Origin: UBA4717 sp002404395
Lineage (GTDB): Bacteria > Bacillota > Clostridia > Oscillospirales > CAG-272
NCBI GenBank assembly: GCA_937902275.1
Contig: CALFNW010000009.1
Coordinates: forward strand, 1 to 48,253
Direction: 5' to 3'
Length of the DNA: 48,253 bases
A program made the position numbers and the translations under genes. This document shows positions 8,938 through 17,480 of this stretch, one piece after another. A model generated the notes under the pieces. It had not been told where the DNA came from, did not search any database, and was given only the letters and a program-made list of their open reading frames with translations. Each line of letters starts with the position of its first letter. The first letter of the stretch is position 1.

Positions 8938-11541
8938 TCAGGGCTTTCGTGACGGTTTTGAAAGTTTTTCGGGTATGAACTTGCATTTTTTTGCGCCGTT
9001 TGCATCCGGTCTCGGAGTTACTACCCTGCCGTTCACGATCTTGGGTCCGCCCGCTTTGTGAGGAAGTCTGTGCGTCGGCTCTTGTTCCGGACGGGCGGTT
9101 GTACCAGCTTTCGGCAACGCTCTTGCACCCTTTTTCTTTTTGCGTTTGGGTGAAATGATTTTTTTGTTTCTCAAAAAGTTTAAAAGCTTAGAACGTCTTT
9201 TCCCGAAGAAGCCCTTGAGGCTGTTCTGTACCGGTTTGCTGAAACGGACGAGCAGCAGCGCACCGACCGCCGCAATTATGAGCAGCGACGCGAGAACGTA
9301 CAGGATCACGGTCAGCGCGGTCGAAAGTCCGGTCGGATAAAGCACGCTGACCTTTTTGAGCCAAAGCCCGTATTCGCCGCTTTCGGATATATCGGAGGGC
9401 TTGTACAGAAGCTTTACAGAGCTGATGTTGCCCTCTACCGCCTCCATAAAATCGGCTACTCTGAAAGTCAGGGTGGTATTGCTGTTTGAGAGCTGCTGAA
9501 CGACGCCTTCAAACGAATAGCGCACTCCGTTTGCACTGCCGTCAAGCCGCAGCATTACGGTAACCGTCTGAAGCCCCGGTGTGATCGGAGTGAAGTTGAC
9601 GGTCAGATATTCTACTCTGCCGTCGGTCAGTGAATCACCGTTGTTTGAGATGCCGCAATATCCGAATACCGAGCGAGGGGAAAGTTTTGCATACAGGGCG
9701 GTCTCGGTGTATGATTCATCGGTCGGACGCAGTTCGATATACTCCGCATTGTTTGACGGATAGAAACCGGAGGTACTGCCGAGGGTAAGGTCGTATACGG
9801 TCTTTTCCTTTAATCCCGGTCTGACGCCGTCGGATTGAGTCGGAGTGGTTTCCATGATGATATGACCGAGCTTCGGTGTATATCCGGAAAGGTATTTGTC
9901 GTAGATCTCGTTGCCGGTGAATGCTTTGGCGATCTGCAGACCCTCGCCGCACTTTTCGGTGTCGATATTACGGAAAACTCCGTATATTGCTTTTTTTCCG
10001 AGCGGCAGACCGGTTGAGGGGTCGGTGGACCAAAGCCCGAACTTGAAGTTTTCGGGTGAAAAATCCATGTGACGGTAATAAATAAATGCGTCAATATCCT
10101 CATTTGCGTCCGCTATGGCATAGGCAAAAGCATACGCGCCTGCCTGAAGATCGCTTGACTGCGCGTCGTCTCCGTTTCCGCCGATCCCGAATTCGCTGAT
10201 GATTATGTCGCGCACCCTGCCTTCAAAATTCAGATTTTCGGTGCGCATATAATCGCTCAGCACATTCAGATTTTTCATTGTGATGTATTCGGTGTCGGGC
10301 GAGTCGACGGCGAGCGGATCGTTCCAGAATCTGCCGTCGGACGGGTCGGACGGGTATGGATTTATTGCAAGCGCCCACGGCAGCTCGCCGCCGGCAGTGA
10401 TTTTCAAGGCAAACAGGTCAAGAAACGCCTTTGCGCCCCGACTTCCCTCCGAAGCCTCATCCGAAAAGTCGGGATTATTGAATACGTTTGAGACAGACGT
10501 AAAGATCTTGGCGTTTGCGCAATGACTTTTTACGGCGGTATAAAGAATACGGAACGCAGACGCGTATCGTTCGGTGTATTCTTCAAGCGACATTTGTCCC
10601 GCATAATTCCATCTGCCGGAGTTAACTTCATATCCGAGTATGTAAGCGGGCACAAAACCGTTTTCCGCAGCGTCCGAGGAATAGCGTTCGGCAAAATATT
10701 CGCAAAATACTTCAAGCAGCCGCTCGGCGTGGATCGTATCGGTGTTTATTGCAAACTGTATTGCCGATTCCGAATCGCGGTTGATATAAAGCGGATCGAG
10801 TCCGCGGTCGGTTCCTTTGCCGAGGACAATGTTGAAATATACGTTAACGCCTTCTTCGGTAAGTACCTTTACCTTATGGTCGAGCAGGGCAAGACTGTTC
10901 TCGTAAAAATAGAAGGTTTGACCGAATTTGGTGTAAGCAATCGTGTTTTCCTGCTTTGACGAAGAAAGGTAATCGTTAATATCCACGGTGATCACCGTGT
11001 GGCCCACCCCAAGGTATTCGGCGTCGGTCGTGCTCTGGACGATCAGCCCTTTTTTGGTAAGCGGATCCGGAAAATCCGAGCTGTTTTCCGCATAGATCTG
11101 CGGATTGTCAATGTATCTGCGCCCGGTCAGCGCGATATATTCGCCCGACTCGGATCTTTCGGCAATGACATATGAATTATAAATACCCTGCCTGAAGGTT
11201 TCGAGGTTCAGCGAAAGGTTGGTTTCAGCGTCAAATTCGGCGATGGGAGAAAAAGCGGAAAGCGCGTCAATGCTGTCGCTCGGGCGAAGCTCAAAGAGAT
11301 ACAGCTTTTCATGCTTATGCGAGGCGACAAGTTCTTTGGAGAGCACGGCGGAAATTTTGAGTTCGCTGCGCTCTTTGCCGATCATTATACTGTCAATGCG
11401 GCAGTTTTGTGCGTCGGCAAAGGTTTCAAGGCAGAATACGGTCGCCGATATGAGCAATAATATCGTGAAAAAAAGGACGGCAAGCGGTCTGCGCCGCACG
11501 TTGACTGCCCGTGTTTCGGTACGGATGGCTGTATATGTCAC
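8938..11541 (-). CDS. Membrane-anchored surface protein, DUF5722-like TIM-barrel glycosidase-type domain
   Basis: The 867-residue protein has an N-terminal membrane segment or signal (LAVLFFTILLLISATVFC, about residues 18-36), a large extracellular region, a second membrane segment near residue 755 (ILYVLASLLIIAAVGALLLV) and a strongly basic cytoplasmic tail of about 90 residues (KRKKKKGARALPK). The extracellular part resembles DUF5722: motifs GLIVQSTTDAEYLGVGH, LGYEVNSGRWNYAG and IISEFGIGGNGDD suggest a glycoside-hydrolase-like barrel, with the Glu of SEFG a candidate catalytic residue. A beta-sandwich region follows. The start is placed at GTG 11541, where GAGGTGATC is an excellent ribosome site; the reading frame extends to 11610, but the TTG there is the promoter -35 box. 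It is a single-gene unit. The family call is moderate; activity is unknown. Confidence 0.75.
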   Translation of the reverse strand: MTYTAIRTETRAVNVRRRPLAVLFFTILLLISATVFCLETFADAQNCRIDSIMIGKERSELKISAVLSKELVASHKHEKLYLFELRPSDSIDALSAFSPIAEFDAETNLSLNLETFRQGIYNSYVIAERSESGEYIALTGRRYIDNPQIYAENSSDFPDPLTKKGLIVQSTTDAEYLGVGHTVITVDINDYLSSSKQENTIAYTKFGQTFYFYENSLALLDHKVKVLTEEGVNVYFNIVLGKGTDRGLDPLYINRDSESAIQFAINTDTIHAERLLEVFCEYFAERYSSDAAENGFVPAYILGYEVNSGRWNYAGQMSLEEYTERYASAFRILYTAVKSHCANAKIFTSVSNVFNNPDFSDEASEGSRGAKAFLDLFALKITAGGELPWALAINPYPSDPSDGRFWNDPLAVDSPDTEYITMKNLNVLSDYMRTENLNFEGRVRDIIISEFGIGGNGDDAQSSDLQAGAYAFAYAIADANEDIDAFIYYRHMDFSPENFKFGLWSTDPSTGLPLGKKAIYGVFRNIDTEKCGEGLQIAKAFTGNEIYDKYLSGYTPKLGHIIMETTPTQSDGVRPGLKEKTVYDLTLGSTSGFYPSNNAEYIELRPTDESYTETALYAKLSPRSVFGYCGISNNGDSLTDGRVEYLTVNFTPITPGLQTVTVMLRLDGSANGVRYSFEGVVQQLSNSNTTLTFRVADFMEAVEGNISSVKLLYKPSDISESGEYGLWLKKVSVLYPTGLSTALTVILYVLASLLIIAAVGALLLVRFSKPVQNSLKGFFGKRRSKLLNFLRNKKIISPKRKKKKGARALPKAGTTARPEQEPTHRLPHKAGGPKIVNGRVVTPRPDANGAKKCKFIPEKLSKPSRKP

Positions 11542-11581
11542 TTTGATCACCTCGGATGAAATCTGCATATATTTTCCGATT

Positions 11582-11610
11582 ATTATACCATGATTTTGTG
11601 AATATTTCAA
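11582..11610 (-). promoter_or_regulatory. Promoter of the DUF5722-like gene
   Basis: On the minus strand TTGAAA (11605-11610) and TATAAT (11582-11587) are separated by 17 bp, 40 nt upstream of the GTG start. The promoter lies inside the longest possible reading frame and so argues for the shorter start. Confidence 0.85.
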
Positions 11611-11638
11611 ACATATGTCAAAATAACGCCTGAAAACG

Positions 11639-11676
11639 AAGAAAGACCGAGAAAAAACGTGGTTTTCTCAGTCTTT
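11639..11676 (-). terminator. Terminator of the alpha-galactosidase operon
   Basis: AAAGACCGAGAAAA (11642-11655) pairs with TTTTCTCAGTCTTT (11663-11676) with one mismatch. On the minus strand it is followed by a T-rich stretch. It lies 5 nt after the flavin reductase stop. Confidence 0.75.
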
Positions 11677-11681
11677 TGCTT

Positions 11682-12182
11682 TCATTCGGCTATGATCTTT
11701 TCGATCTCGCAGATATACATATCGTGGAAATCGCGGAGCGGATAGACTTTATCCGGAATTTGCCTGTCGATAAAGTGCGCTTCGTCGAGACTGCTTTTGT
11801 ACAGCTTGCGCAGTTTTAGTACGAGCCGTGCTCCTTTGAAATACACATCGCCGTCGATATCCATGGGAGTCAAGCCGGCGAGCGCGGCTTTATCGCAGTT
11901 TCTGCCGCTTTTGCTCCCGCATATGCGGAGTGCCGGTCTGAAACTCTCGGGATAAAAGCTGAGCGTCATCGTATCCGAATTTTCGATAAATTCGTGAGTG
12001 TAGCGCGTTCTGCGCACAAAGATAAAGCAGACATTGCGCTCCCAAAGCACGCCCATGCCGCCCCAGCTGATCGTCATGGTGTTATAACTGCCGTCGCTTT
12101 TTTTGGCGCTTACGAGTCCCCAATCCGTTCCTATAAGCTTAAAAACATTGTCCGATATTTCAAACGGTGAAATCTCTTTCAT
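11682..12182 (-). CDS. Flavin reductase-like, FMN-binding split-barrel protein
   Basis: The 166-residue protein matches the flavin reductase-like fold. Near the start comes GLVSAKKSDGSYNTMTISWGGMGVLW, where the N-T-M-T-I-S-W pattern contacts FMN. Then VRRTRYTHEFIENSDTMTLSFYP, typical of the family, and a C-terminal conserved block HDMYICEIEKI. Such proteins bind FMN and reduce flavins or act as small oxidoreductases. The ATG has GAGGT 7 nt upstream. It is last in an operon with the pyridoxal-kinase-like and GH36 genes. The electron acceptor is unknown. Confidence 0.88.
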   Translation of the reverse strand: MKEISPFEISDNVFKLIGTDWGLVSAKKSDGSYNTMTISWGGMGVLWERNVCFIFVRRTRYTHEFIENSDTMTLSFYPESFRPALRICGSKSGRNCDKAALAGLTPMDIDGDVYFKGARLVLKLRKLYKSSLDEAHFIDRQIPDKVYPLRDFHDMYICEIEKIIAE

Positions 12183-12251
12183 ATTTTTACCTCACTGAAA
12201 ATGTATGAGAGCTTGTATATAATTATTTTATGCCGGTCGACCCAATTTGTT

Positions 12252-13097
12252 TCAGATCAGTCTGAAAAGATTTTTTTCAAGCAGCACACCGTCTCTGACC
12301 GCGGTTTGCGCATTGTATGTGTCAAGTGCACATTCTCCGACAAAAACCGAGGCGCGGTGTGCGCCGGAAACGAAGTCTTTTTTTGAGAGAATGTCGCCTA
12401 ACAGTACGCTTGCGAAGATATCCCCCGTGCCGGGATAGCTTGCACCGACACAGGGATTTTTTATAAACTCAAAGCTGCCGTTTGAAAGTGCGGCGGTGCA
12501 GACGTACTTAAGCTTTCCTTCACGACATTCTGCGCCGGTCAGCGCTATATAGTCACAGCCGTATTTCCGGTGCAACGCGGCCGTCATTTCGGCGGTCAGT
12601 TCCGCGACCTCAGCGGCTTCCTTTTCGGAAGTCTTTATGTAGTCGCGCCCGAGCAACAGGCAGGCTTCGGTAAAATTCGGTGTTATGGCATGAGCTTTTG
12701 AGCAGAGCTCGCGCATACGCTCGCAAAGGGCTTTCGTATACGTCTGGTAAAGCACGCCGTCGTCGCCCATCACCGGGTCAACGAACACAAACGCTTCGGG
12801 TAGAGAGTCTATGATCTCGGAGACCGTGTCGATCTGCCCTGCGTTTCCGAGAAAGCCCGGGTATATCGCGTCAAAGTGAGCGTTTGAAGCAAGCATATGG
12901 CGAAAGTTCGGCAGCATGGTATCCGAAAGATCGTAGAAAGTCATATTTTCAAAGCCGCCGGTGTGCGTGGAAAGCAATGCCGTGGGCAGGGCAGTGACCT
13001 GGTGCCCCATTGCCGAGAGCGTCGGAATGATCACCGAAAGTGAACATCTGCCGAAGCATGAAAGGTCGTGAATTGCGAGAATGTTGGTCGTTGACAT
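12252..13097 (-). CDS. Pyridoxal/pyridoxamine kinase-like protein (ribokinase fold)
   Basis: The 281-residue protein is of the PdxK/PdxY type that phosphorylates B6 vitamers to the PLP pool. It shows the N-terminal HDLSCFGRCSLSV motif, PTALLSTHTGGF (substrate pocket), DPVMGDDGVLY, and ITPNFTEACLLLG. The C-terminal nucleotide-binding motif PGTGDIFASVLLG carries the catalytic Asp of the ribokinase GTGD loop. The start ATG at 13097 is preceded not by a clear Shine-Dalgarno but by the GC hairpin element at 13111-13125. It lies 47 nt downstream of the GH36 gene. A PLP-kinase in a sugar operon is unexpected; it may be positional only. Confidence 0.88.
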   Translation of the reverse strand: MSTTNILAIHDLSCFGRCSLSVIIPTLSAMGHQVTALPTALLSTHTGGFENMTFYDLSDTMLPNFRHMLASNAHFDAIYPGFLGNAGQIDTVSEIIDSLPEAFVFVDPVMGDDGVLYQTYTKALCERMRELCSKAHAITPNFTEACLLLGRDYIKTSEKEAAEVAELTAEMTAALHRKYGCDYIALTGAECREGKLKYVCTAALSNGSFEFIKNPCVGASYPGTGDIFASVLLGDILSKKDFVSGAHRASVFVGECALDTYNAQTAVRDGVLLEKNLFRLI

Positions 13098-13110
13098 GAA
13101 TTTCTGCCGT

Positions 13111-13125
13111 GCCGCCGCAGGCGGC
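13111..13125 (-). promoter_or_regulatory. Start-proximal hairpin element, copy b (pyridoxal kinase-like)
   Basis: GCCGCC-GCA-GGCGGC: 6-bp GC stem, 3-nt loop, 13 nt before the ATG. The bases that follow on the minus strand (ACGGCAGAAATTCATG) closely resemble those after copy c upstream of GH36. It sits between two genes of one operon, so it is not tied to a promoter. Confidence 0.6.
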
Positions 13126-13144
13126 TCATACGTTAAACTTATAA

Positions 13145-15334
13145 TTATTTTACCTCGGTAAAGTGAATTATCAGACTGTCTCCGTCGCTGTAATTGCCTT
13201 CGAGATTGACGCCCGAATTCATGAGCAGTGCTCCCGAATATACCTTGCCGTCGCGCGAAGAAAGGTAACGTTTGCCGGCGTCGAGCCCTCTCAGCTTTAT
13301 CAGATAATATCTCGTATAGATCTCGCGGCGCATGACCGCAAAGGTCAGCAGAGCCTCGCTCTTGTCATCGGCGACATATTCCCATGCGCTGTACATACGA
13401 TTCTTGTATGGACTGATAAGTCTGTAAAGCTCGCCGTTTTGTACAAGCGCCTGATACTTGTTGTAGTCTTTGATCTGCTTACGTACCATTTCACGTTCTT
13501 CTTCGGTGAACTTGGTAACATCAAGCTCATAGCCGAAATTTCCGCCCATTGCCACGATACCGCGGGTTTCAAATCCGGTCGAACGTCCGGTCTGATGGTT
13601 CGGAGAAGCCGAAAGGTGCGCGCTCATAGCGGCGGCGGGATATACGTACGAGGTTCCGTATTGAATATCAATACGTTCTATCGCATCGGTGTCGTCGCTC
13701 GTCCAGATCTGCGGCGCATAGTAAAGTATTCCGGCGTCGAAACGTCCGCCGCCGCCCGAACAGCCTTCGATCAGCAGATCAGGGAATTTTTCAAGCAGAC
13801 GGCTCATTACTTCATAAAGTCCGAGCACGTATCTGTGGCAAAGTTCCTTTTGCTTTTCGGGCGGAAGCAGTGCGCTTCCGAGCTCGGTCATATTGCGGTT
13901 GAAGTCCCATTTGACATATTCGATTCCGGCATCCGCGATCAGGTTCGACATAATATCTACGATATAGTCGCGCACATCTTTTCTTGAATAGTCGAGCACA
14001 TACTGATTGCGCGCCGGCGAAAGCTTTCTGCCGTCTACATGGAGACACCAATCGGGATGAGCCTCGTAAAGCTTGCCGATAGGCGAGATCATTTCGGGTT
14101 CAAACCAAAGTCCGAACTTCAATCCGAGCGAGTGCACGCGCCGAACGAGTTCTTTCATGCCGCAACGTATCTTCTTTTCGTTTACCGTCCAATCGCCCAG
14201 ATATCCGATATCGATGTTTCGGTCGGCGCCGAACCAACCGTCGTCGAGCACCAGCATCTCTATGCCGAGGTCTGCGGCATCTTTTGCTATCGCAAGCAGT
14301 TTTTCATCGTCGAAATCGAAGTAAGTGCCTTCCCAATTGTTTACGAGTATCGGGCGCTTGCGACCCTTCCACTGCCTGCGGCAGAGATTATTTATGTAGA
14401 GTCTGTGGAATATACGGCTCATTTCGCCGATACCGCGGTTTGAATATACACATACAAGCTCGGGAGCGGTAAAGTTCTCTCCGGGAGCGAGCGTCCATTC
14501 AAAATCAATGGGGTTTATACCGGCGACGACGCGTGAGGAACAAAGATGGTCGACCTCGGTTTCGATAAGGAAGCTGCCGCTGTAGACCAGATTGAAGCCG
14601 TATGCTTCGCCGAGATCCTCGTCCGCATTTTTTGAAACTATCGCCATAAAAGGATTGTGGTTATGGCTTGAGCTTACGCGGGTGCTTTCGACCGATTGCT
14701 TTCCGTGATGAAGCGTAACGCGTTCGGGAGTGCGCTCCTTGCCCCAATGTCCCCACAGATTTATGCAATCATAATCGCAGGACGGCATATCGAGTGCGCC
14801 GCTGAAAACGCGTTCAAGCGTGAAAGCGGCGTTACCGGTGTTTTTCACCCTGACGCTTTTGGTTATGGCATCGTGATTTTCAAAGGCGGTATATACAAGT
14901 GTGACCAAAGCGCCGGTATGGCTGTCGAGCGCATCTATTTCGAGAGTTTCTGCCTCCGATTCATCCGCGTATGTGGAAGGAAGCCCGTCGAGCGCCGGTT
15001 TGCCCTTGTATATGCGGTGAGCCGAATATCTGATGTCGGTAGTTGCCGTGCCGTCGGCTCCGCGGATCATCAGCGCGCTTGTGCGGTAATCTCCGATTCC
15101 GTAAGTCGGATATTCGAGCAACTGCGCGTCAAGCTGAATCCCGGTATCGGGGCTTTTCGGAAAGAACGATCCGTAATCTTTGTTGAAGTCAAGATAAGAA
15201 AGATCGGTGTCCGGTATTTTTGCGCCGTAGTAGCGATGAAAAATATATTCGCCGTCTCCGATCTCTATGACATAGCTGGTGTTCGGAGTGTCGAGTTTGA
15301 AGGTGCGGCTTGTTTGATTATAAATAACTGACAT
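13145..15334 (-). CDS. GH36 alpha-galactosidase, cytosolic
   Basis: This 729-residue enzyme removes terminal alpha-1,6-galactose from raffinose-family sugars or galactomannan fragments. It has the length and layout of bacterial GH36 subgroup I: N-terminal beta-supersandwich, TIM barrel from about 330, C-terminal beta domain. Key motifs are VLDDGWFG, GLWFEPEMISP, YVKWDFNRNM (nucleophile Asp), EGCSGGGGRFD and IWTSDDTDA (acid/base Asp). No signal peptide is seen, so it is intracellular. The family normally begins at MSVIYNQ, so ATG 15334 is chosen; an ATG at 15355 has a better ribosome site (AAAGGA) and would add MPARKKF. It heads an operon with the kinase and flavin reductase genes. Confidence 0.95.
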   Translation of the reverse strand: MSVIYNQTSRTFKLDTPNTSYVIEIGDGEYIFHRYYGAKIPDTDLSYLDFNKDYGSFFPKSPDTGIQLDAQLLEYPTYGIGDYRTSALMIRGADGTATTDIRYSAHRIYKGKPALDGLPSTYADESEAETLEIDALDSHTGALVTLVYTAFENHDAITKSVRVKNTGNAAFTLERVFSGALDMPSCDYDCINLWGHWGKERTPERVTLHHGKQSVESTRVSSSHNHNPFMAIVSKNADEDLGEAYGFNLVYSGSFLIETEVDHLCSSRVVAGINPIDFEWTLAPGENFTAPELVCVYSNRGIGEMSRIFHRLYINNLCRRQWKGRKRPILVNNWEGTYFDFDDEKLLAIAKDAADLGIEMLVLDDGWFGADRNIDIGYLGDWTVNEKKIRCGMKELVRRVHSLGLKFGLWFEPEMISPIGKLYEAHPDWCLHVDGRKLSPARNQYVLDYSRKDVRDYIVDIMSNLIADAGIEYVKWDFNRNMTELGSALLPPEKQKELCHRYVLGLYEVMSRLLEKFPDLLIEGCSGGGGRFDAGILYYAPQIWTSDDTDAIERIDIQYGTSYVYPAAAMSAHLSASPNHQTGRSTGFETRGIVAMGGNFGYELDVTKFTEEEREMVRKQIKDYNKYQALVQNGELYRLISPYKNRMYSAWEYVADDKSEALLTFAVMRREIYTRYYLIKLRGLDAGKRYLSSRDGKVYSGALLMNSGVNLEGNYSDGDSLIIHFTEVK

Positions 15335-15348
15335 GAATTTTTTCCGTG

Positions 15349-15361
15349 CCGGCATGACCGG
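15349..15361 (-). promoter_or_regulatory. Start-proximal hairpin element, copy c (GH36)
   Basis: GCCGG-CAT-GACCGGT region: a 5-bp stem with one G-T pair and a 3 to 5-nt loop, 14 nt before ATG 15334. The minus-strand sequence after it (CACGGAAAAAATTCATG) parallels copy b. This is the weakest stem of the seven. Confidence 0.4.
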
Positions 15362-15387
15362 TTCCTTTTCAGATTTAGTTATGCATA

Positions 15388-15416
15388 ATTATATATTACG
15401 TTTGAAAAAAAGTCAA
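15388..15416 (-). promoter_or_regulatory. Promoter of the GH36 operon
   Basis: On the minus strand TTGACT (15411-15416) and TATAAT (15388-15393) are 17 bp apart, about 50 nt upstream of the start. The region 15417-15613 beyond it holds a GC hairpin (about 15535-15561, CGCGCC with GGCGCG) and no gene I can support. Confidence 0.88.
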
Positions 15417-15613
15417 CTGTCCGCGTTAACTTGACAAAAAACGGATCGGGTTATCCGAAAGGCTTTAGATGAATAGAATTAAGAATGAGGACTTTGCTTT
15501 ATTCGGATGAAGCGTTTGGCTTTAACCGATGATTTCCGCGCGCCTTTTACGGCGCGGGAACCAAAACAAGTCAATATATCGGTTGACCGAAAGGATGGTT
15601 GAACATAGATCAT

Positions 15614-15913
15614 ATGAGAAACGGTGGAATTTTGGGGCAGATGATGCTCTGCTTATCGCTCGTGGCGCTTTCGGCGGTCATTTTGATTTTCGGCAGCGAG
15701 GATACCGGGATTGCCTCCGATGAGCGGTCCGGTATTTCGGGCTATGTACAAATTGCACGGCAATATGCGGTGCGATCCGATCTGCAAACCGCGGCGCGTG
15801 AGTTTGCGGATCGCTCGGGGTCTGACGTCGGCTCGGAGTCGGTAGCCGTATCGGTCGGGGAGATAAAGGTATTGCCGCCGATAGTTGCGGACCGTAAAGC
15901 CTATGAAAGCTGA
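15614..15913 (+). CDS. Small single-pass membrane protein of unknown function
   Basis: About 99 residues: one N-terminal hydrophobic segment (MMLCLSLVALSAVILIF, about 9-26) and then a polar, acidic extracytoplasmic part (GSEDTGIASDERSGISGYVQ...). No family recognised. The start is uncertain: ATG 15614 has no close ribosome site, while the in-frame TTG at 15599 follows GAAAGG closely. Its last 11 nt overlap the start of the site-2-type protease gene, so the two are very likely translationally coupled. It may be a partner, regulator or substrate of that protease; this is inference from position. Confidence 0.55.
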   Translation: MRNGGILGQMMLCLSLVALSAVILIFGSEDTGIASDERSGISGYVQIARQYAVRSDLQTAAREFADRSGSDVGSESVAVSVGEIKVLPPIVADRKAYES

Positions 15914-16409
15914 GCTTGCGCTGCTTTTTTCCATGCCCGCCGCGGCGGCGGTGCATGAGGCGGGGCATCTGCTGATTATGAAGCTGTTGAAAGTCAGCCG
16001 CCGCGGCGGCAGTATAATGCCGTTCGGAATAGGTATATATGCCGACTTTTCGGGAAGTTCTTATAGATCGGAGCTGTTGTGCTGTCTTGCCGGACCGATG
16101 GCAAATCTGATTTTAGGGTTGTGGCTTTGGTTTGCCTGCGGCGCACATTCGGAATGGTGGATGACGATGCTTGCATACGGGGCGTTTAATATGTTGCCCT
16201 GCGGCAGTCTTGACGGAGGGAGAATCGTTACATTGCTTCTTTTGATATCCGGGGTTTCTGCCGAGCGCGCAGCGCGTATCGCTTCAGTGTTTTCGTTCCT
16301 TTGCGCGTTCGCACTTTGGACGGCGGCGGTATACCGGGCGGTCGTGTGCGGAGAGTTTTTGATGTTCGCGGCAGCGTCTTATCTGCTGTTTGAAAGCACA
16401 GGCTCTTGA
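15903..16409 (+). CDS. Small M50-family (site-2-type) intramembrane metalloprotease
   Basis: The 168-residue membrane protein carries HEAGH near residue 18 in the first hydrophobic helix, the zinc-ligand HExxH motif. The second M50 motif NMLPCGSLDGGR (NxxPxxxxDG) comes later, and LAGPMANLILGL lies between, as in SpoIVFB-type proteases. It is shorter than SpoIVFB (about 290 residues) and lacks a CBS domain. These enzymes cut membrane-spanning substrates, often to release a sigma factor or anti-sigma factor. ATG 15903 overlaps the end of the upstream gene; an in-frame TTG at 15885 is possible. The downstream gene, 81 nt away, may belong to the same unit. Confidence 0.85.
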   Translation: MKAELALLFSMPAAAAVHEAGHLLIMKLLKVSRRGGSIMPFGIGIYADFSGSSYRSELLCCLAGPMANLILGLWLWFACGAHSEWWMTMLAYGAFNMLPCGSLDGGRIVTLLLLISGVSAERAARIASVFSFLCAFALWTAAVYRAVVCGEFLMFAAASYLLFESTGS

Positions 16410-16490
16410 CTAAGCCGTAATGAAATGATAAAATAACGAAAAAAAGAAAGAAAGGTCGGCAGTCGGACACGTGCCATGTAAAAATACGAT

Positions 16491-17480
16491 ATGTTTGAAA
16501 ATATGCGCTTTGAGATCATCAAAGCTCCGCTTTTTATCGTTGATTCTGAGGGGATTGTTTATGAAAACCCTGCGTTTTCGGAATTGCATCTGCGAAACCC
16601 CAAAATGATCATTACGTTTCCGAATCGTATCCCCGCAAACGACTCATTGGACGGATTTGCGATAGTCAAGCACGGAAAGCAGAGCACAAGTTACCGTGCG
16701 GCGCACTACAAAACCGAAAACGGACTTTTCAAAATGTGCATAAAAGCCTCGGCGGTTTCAGAGGTGTTTCCGGTGAACGTGGGAGACCGACTGTTCTTCA
16801 TGCTTGAGACCTATTCCGAAAAGCTGTTTGTGCCGGCAGGAGGGGGAGCGGTGCTTTGCGCCGACCGAGATACGGTATCGACCGATGCGCCTGTGCTTGA
16901 AACGAGCGGTATGTATTCGGATATGTTCGCAACATACAAGTCGTTTTCCGCTGTGTCGGAGGATTTTTTGACAACATTCGGCAACGTGCTTAAAAGGTAC
17001 GGCGGCAGTACGGAGATCACGTCGGATATTGTTGATAATCCGATCTGTCGGTTCGGAAGCTTCGATGTAAGCATAATATTGTTGCTGTCCGCGATAATGC
17101 TGATAAGAGAAACCGGAAGCAGACAGTTGTACTTTGCTCTGAGCGGCAGGTTTTCGGAGTATTGTATAGCTTCGATAGCGGCAGAAAACGACTGCATTTC
17201 TGCCGGCAGACGGCAGCTTGCGAGCGCACGCTTCGGGTCGGATGCCGAAACTCAAAGGATCGCCGGGCTGATCGAAAGCTTTGCGGAGCTGTATGGCTGG
17301 AAATATTTTTGCAGTGAAGGCGGAGGCAGGCTTTCGCTTTCACTCTGCCTGCCGCGTGTAAATCGCGGCGGCATATCGTTCGGAGACAGCGAGCGCGAGG
17401 CGTTTTCGTTTACGGGCATGAGCGAAGCGGTCATTGCAAAGGAGATTGAAGCGGTGCTTCCCGAATATTCAGACGTTTGA
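16491..17480 (+). CDS. Unknown protein with PAS-like start and degenerate kinase-like region
   Basis: 329 residues, no family recognised with confidence. The N-terminus (FEIIKAPLFIVDSEGIVYENPAFSEL) has the look of a PAS sensor strand-helix pattern. The middle (about 150-240) is helical, with a short hydrophobic stretch FDVSIILLLSAIML that is too short and buried-looking to be a sure membrane segment. The end (LSLCLPRVN...) resembles the last strand of a histidine-kinase ATPase domain, but no N-box or G-box is visible. The start ATG lacks a clear ribosome site (AAAGAAAGG lies 35 nt away). Its 3' end overlaps the convergent methyltransferase gene by 12 nt. Confidence 0.6.
   Translation: MFENMRFEIIKAPLFIVDSEGIVYENPAFSELHLRNPKMIITFPNRIPANDSLDGFAIVKHGKQSTSYRAAHYKTENGLFKMCIKASAVSEVFPVNVGDRLFFMLETYSEKLFVPAGGGAVLCADRDTVSTDAPVLETSGMYSDMFATYKSFSAVSEDFLTTFGNVLKRYGGSTEITSDIVDNPICRFGSFDVSIILLLSAIMLIRETGSRQLYFALSGRFSEYCIASIAAENDCISAGRRQLASARFGSDAETQRIAGLIESFAELYGWKYFCSEGGGRLSLSLCLPRVNRGGISFGDSEREAFSFTGMSEAVIAKEIEAVLPEYSDV

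Noticed and set aside
15431..15479. TTGACA with TAGAAT as a promoter for the small membrane protein
   Set aside because: The spacing is 37 bp, far from 17; no usable -10 box at the right distance.
17469..17480. 12-nt overlap of two convergent genes
   Set aside because: Short tail-to-tail overlaps are common in compact genomes; both reading frames look intact.
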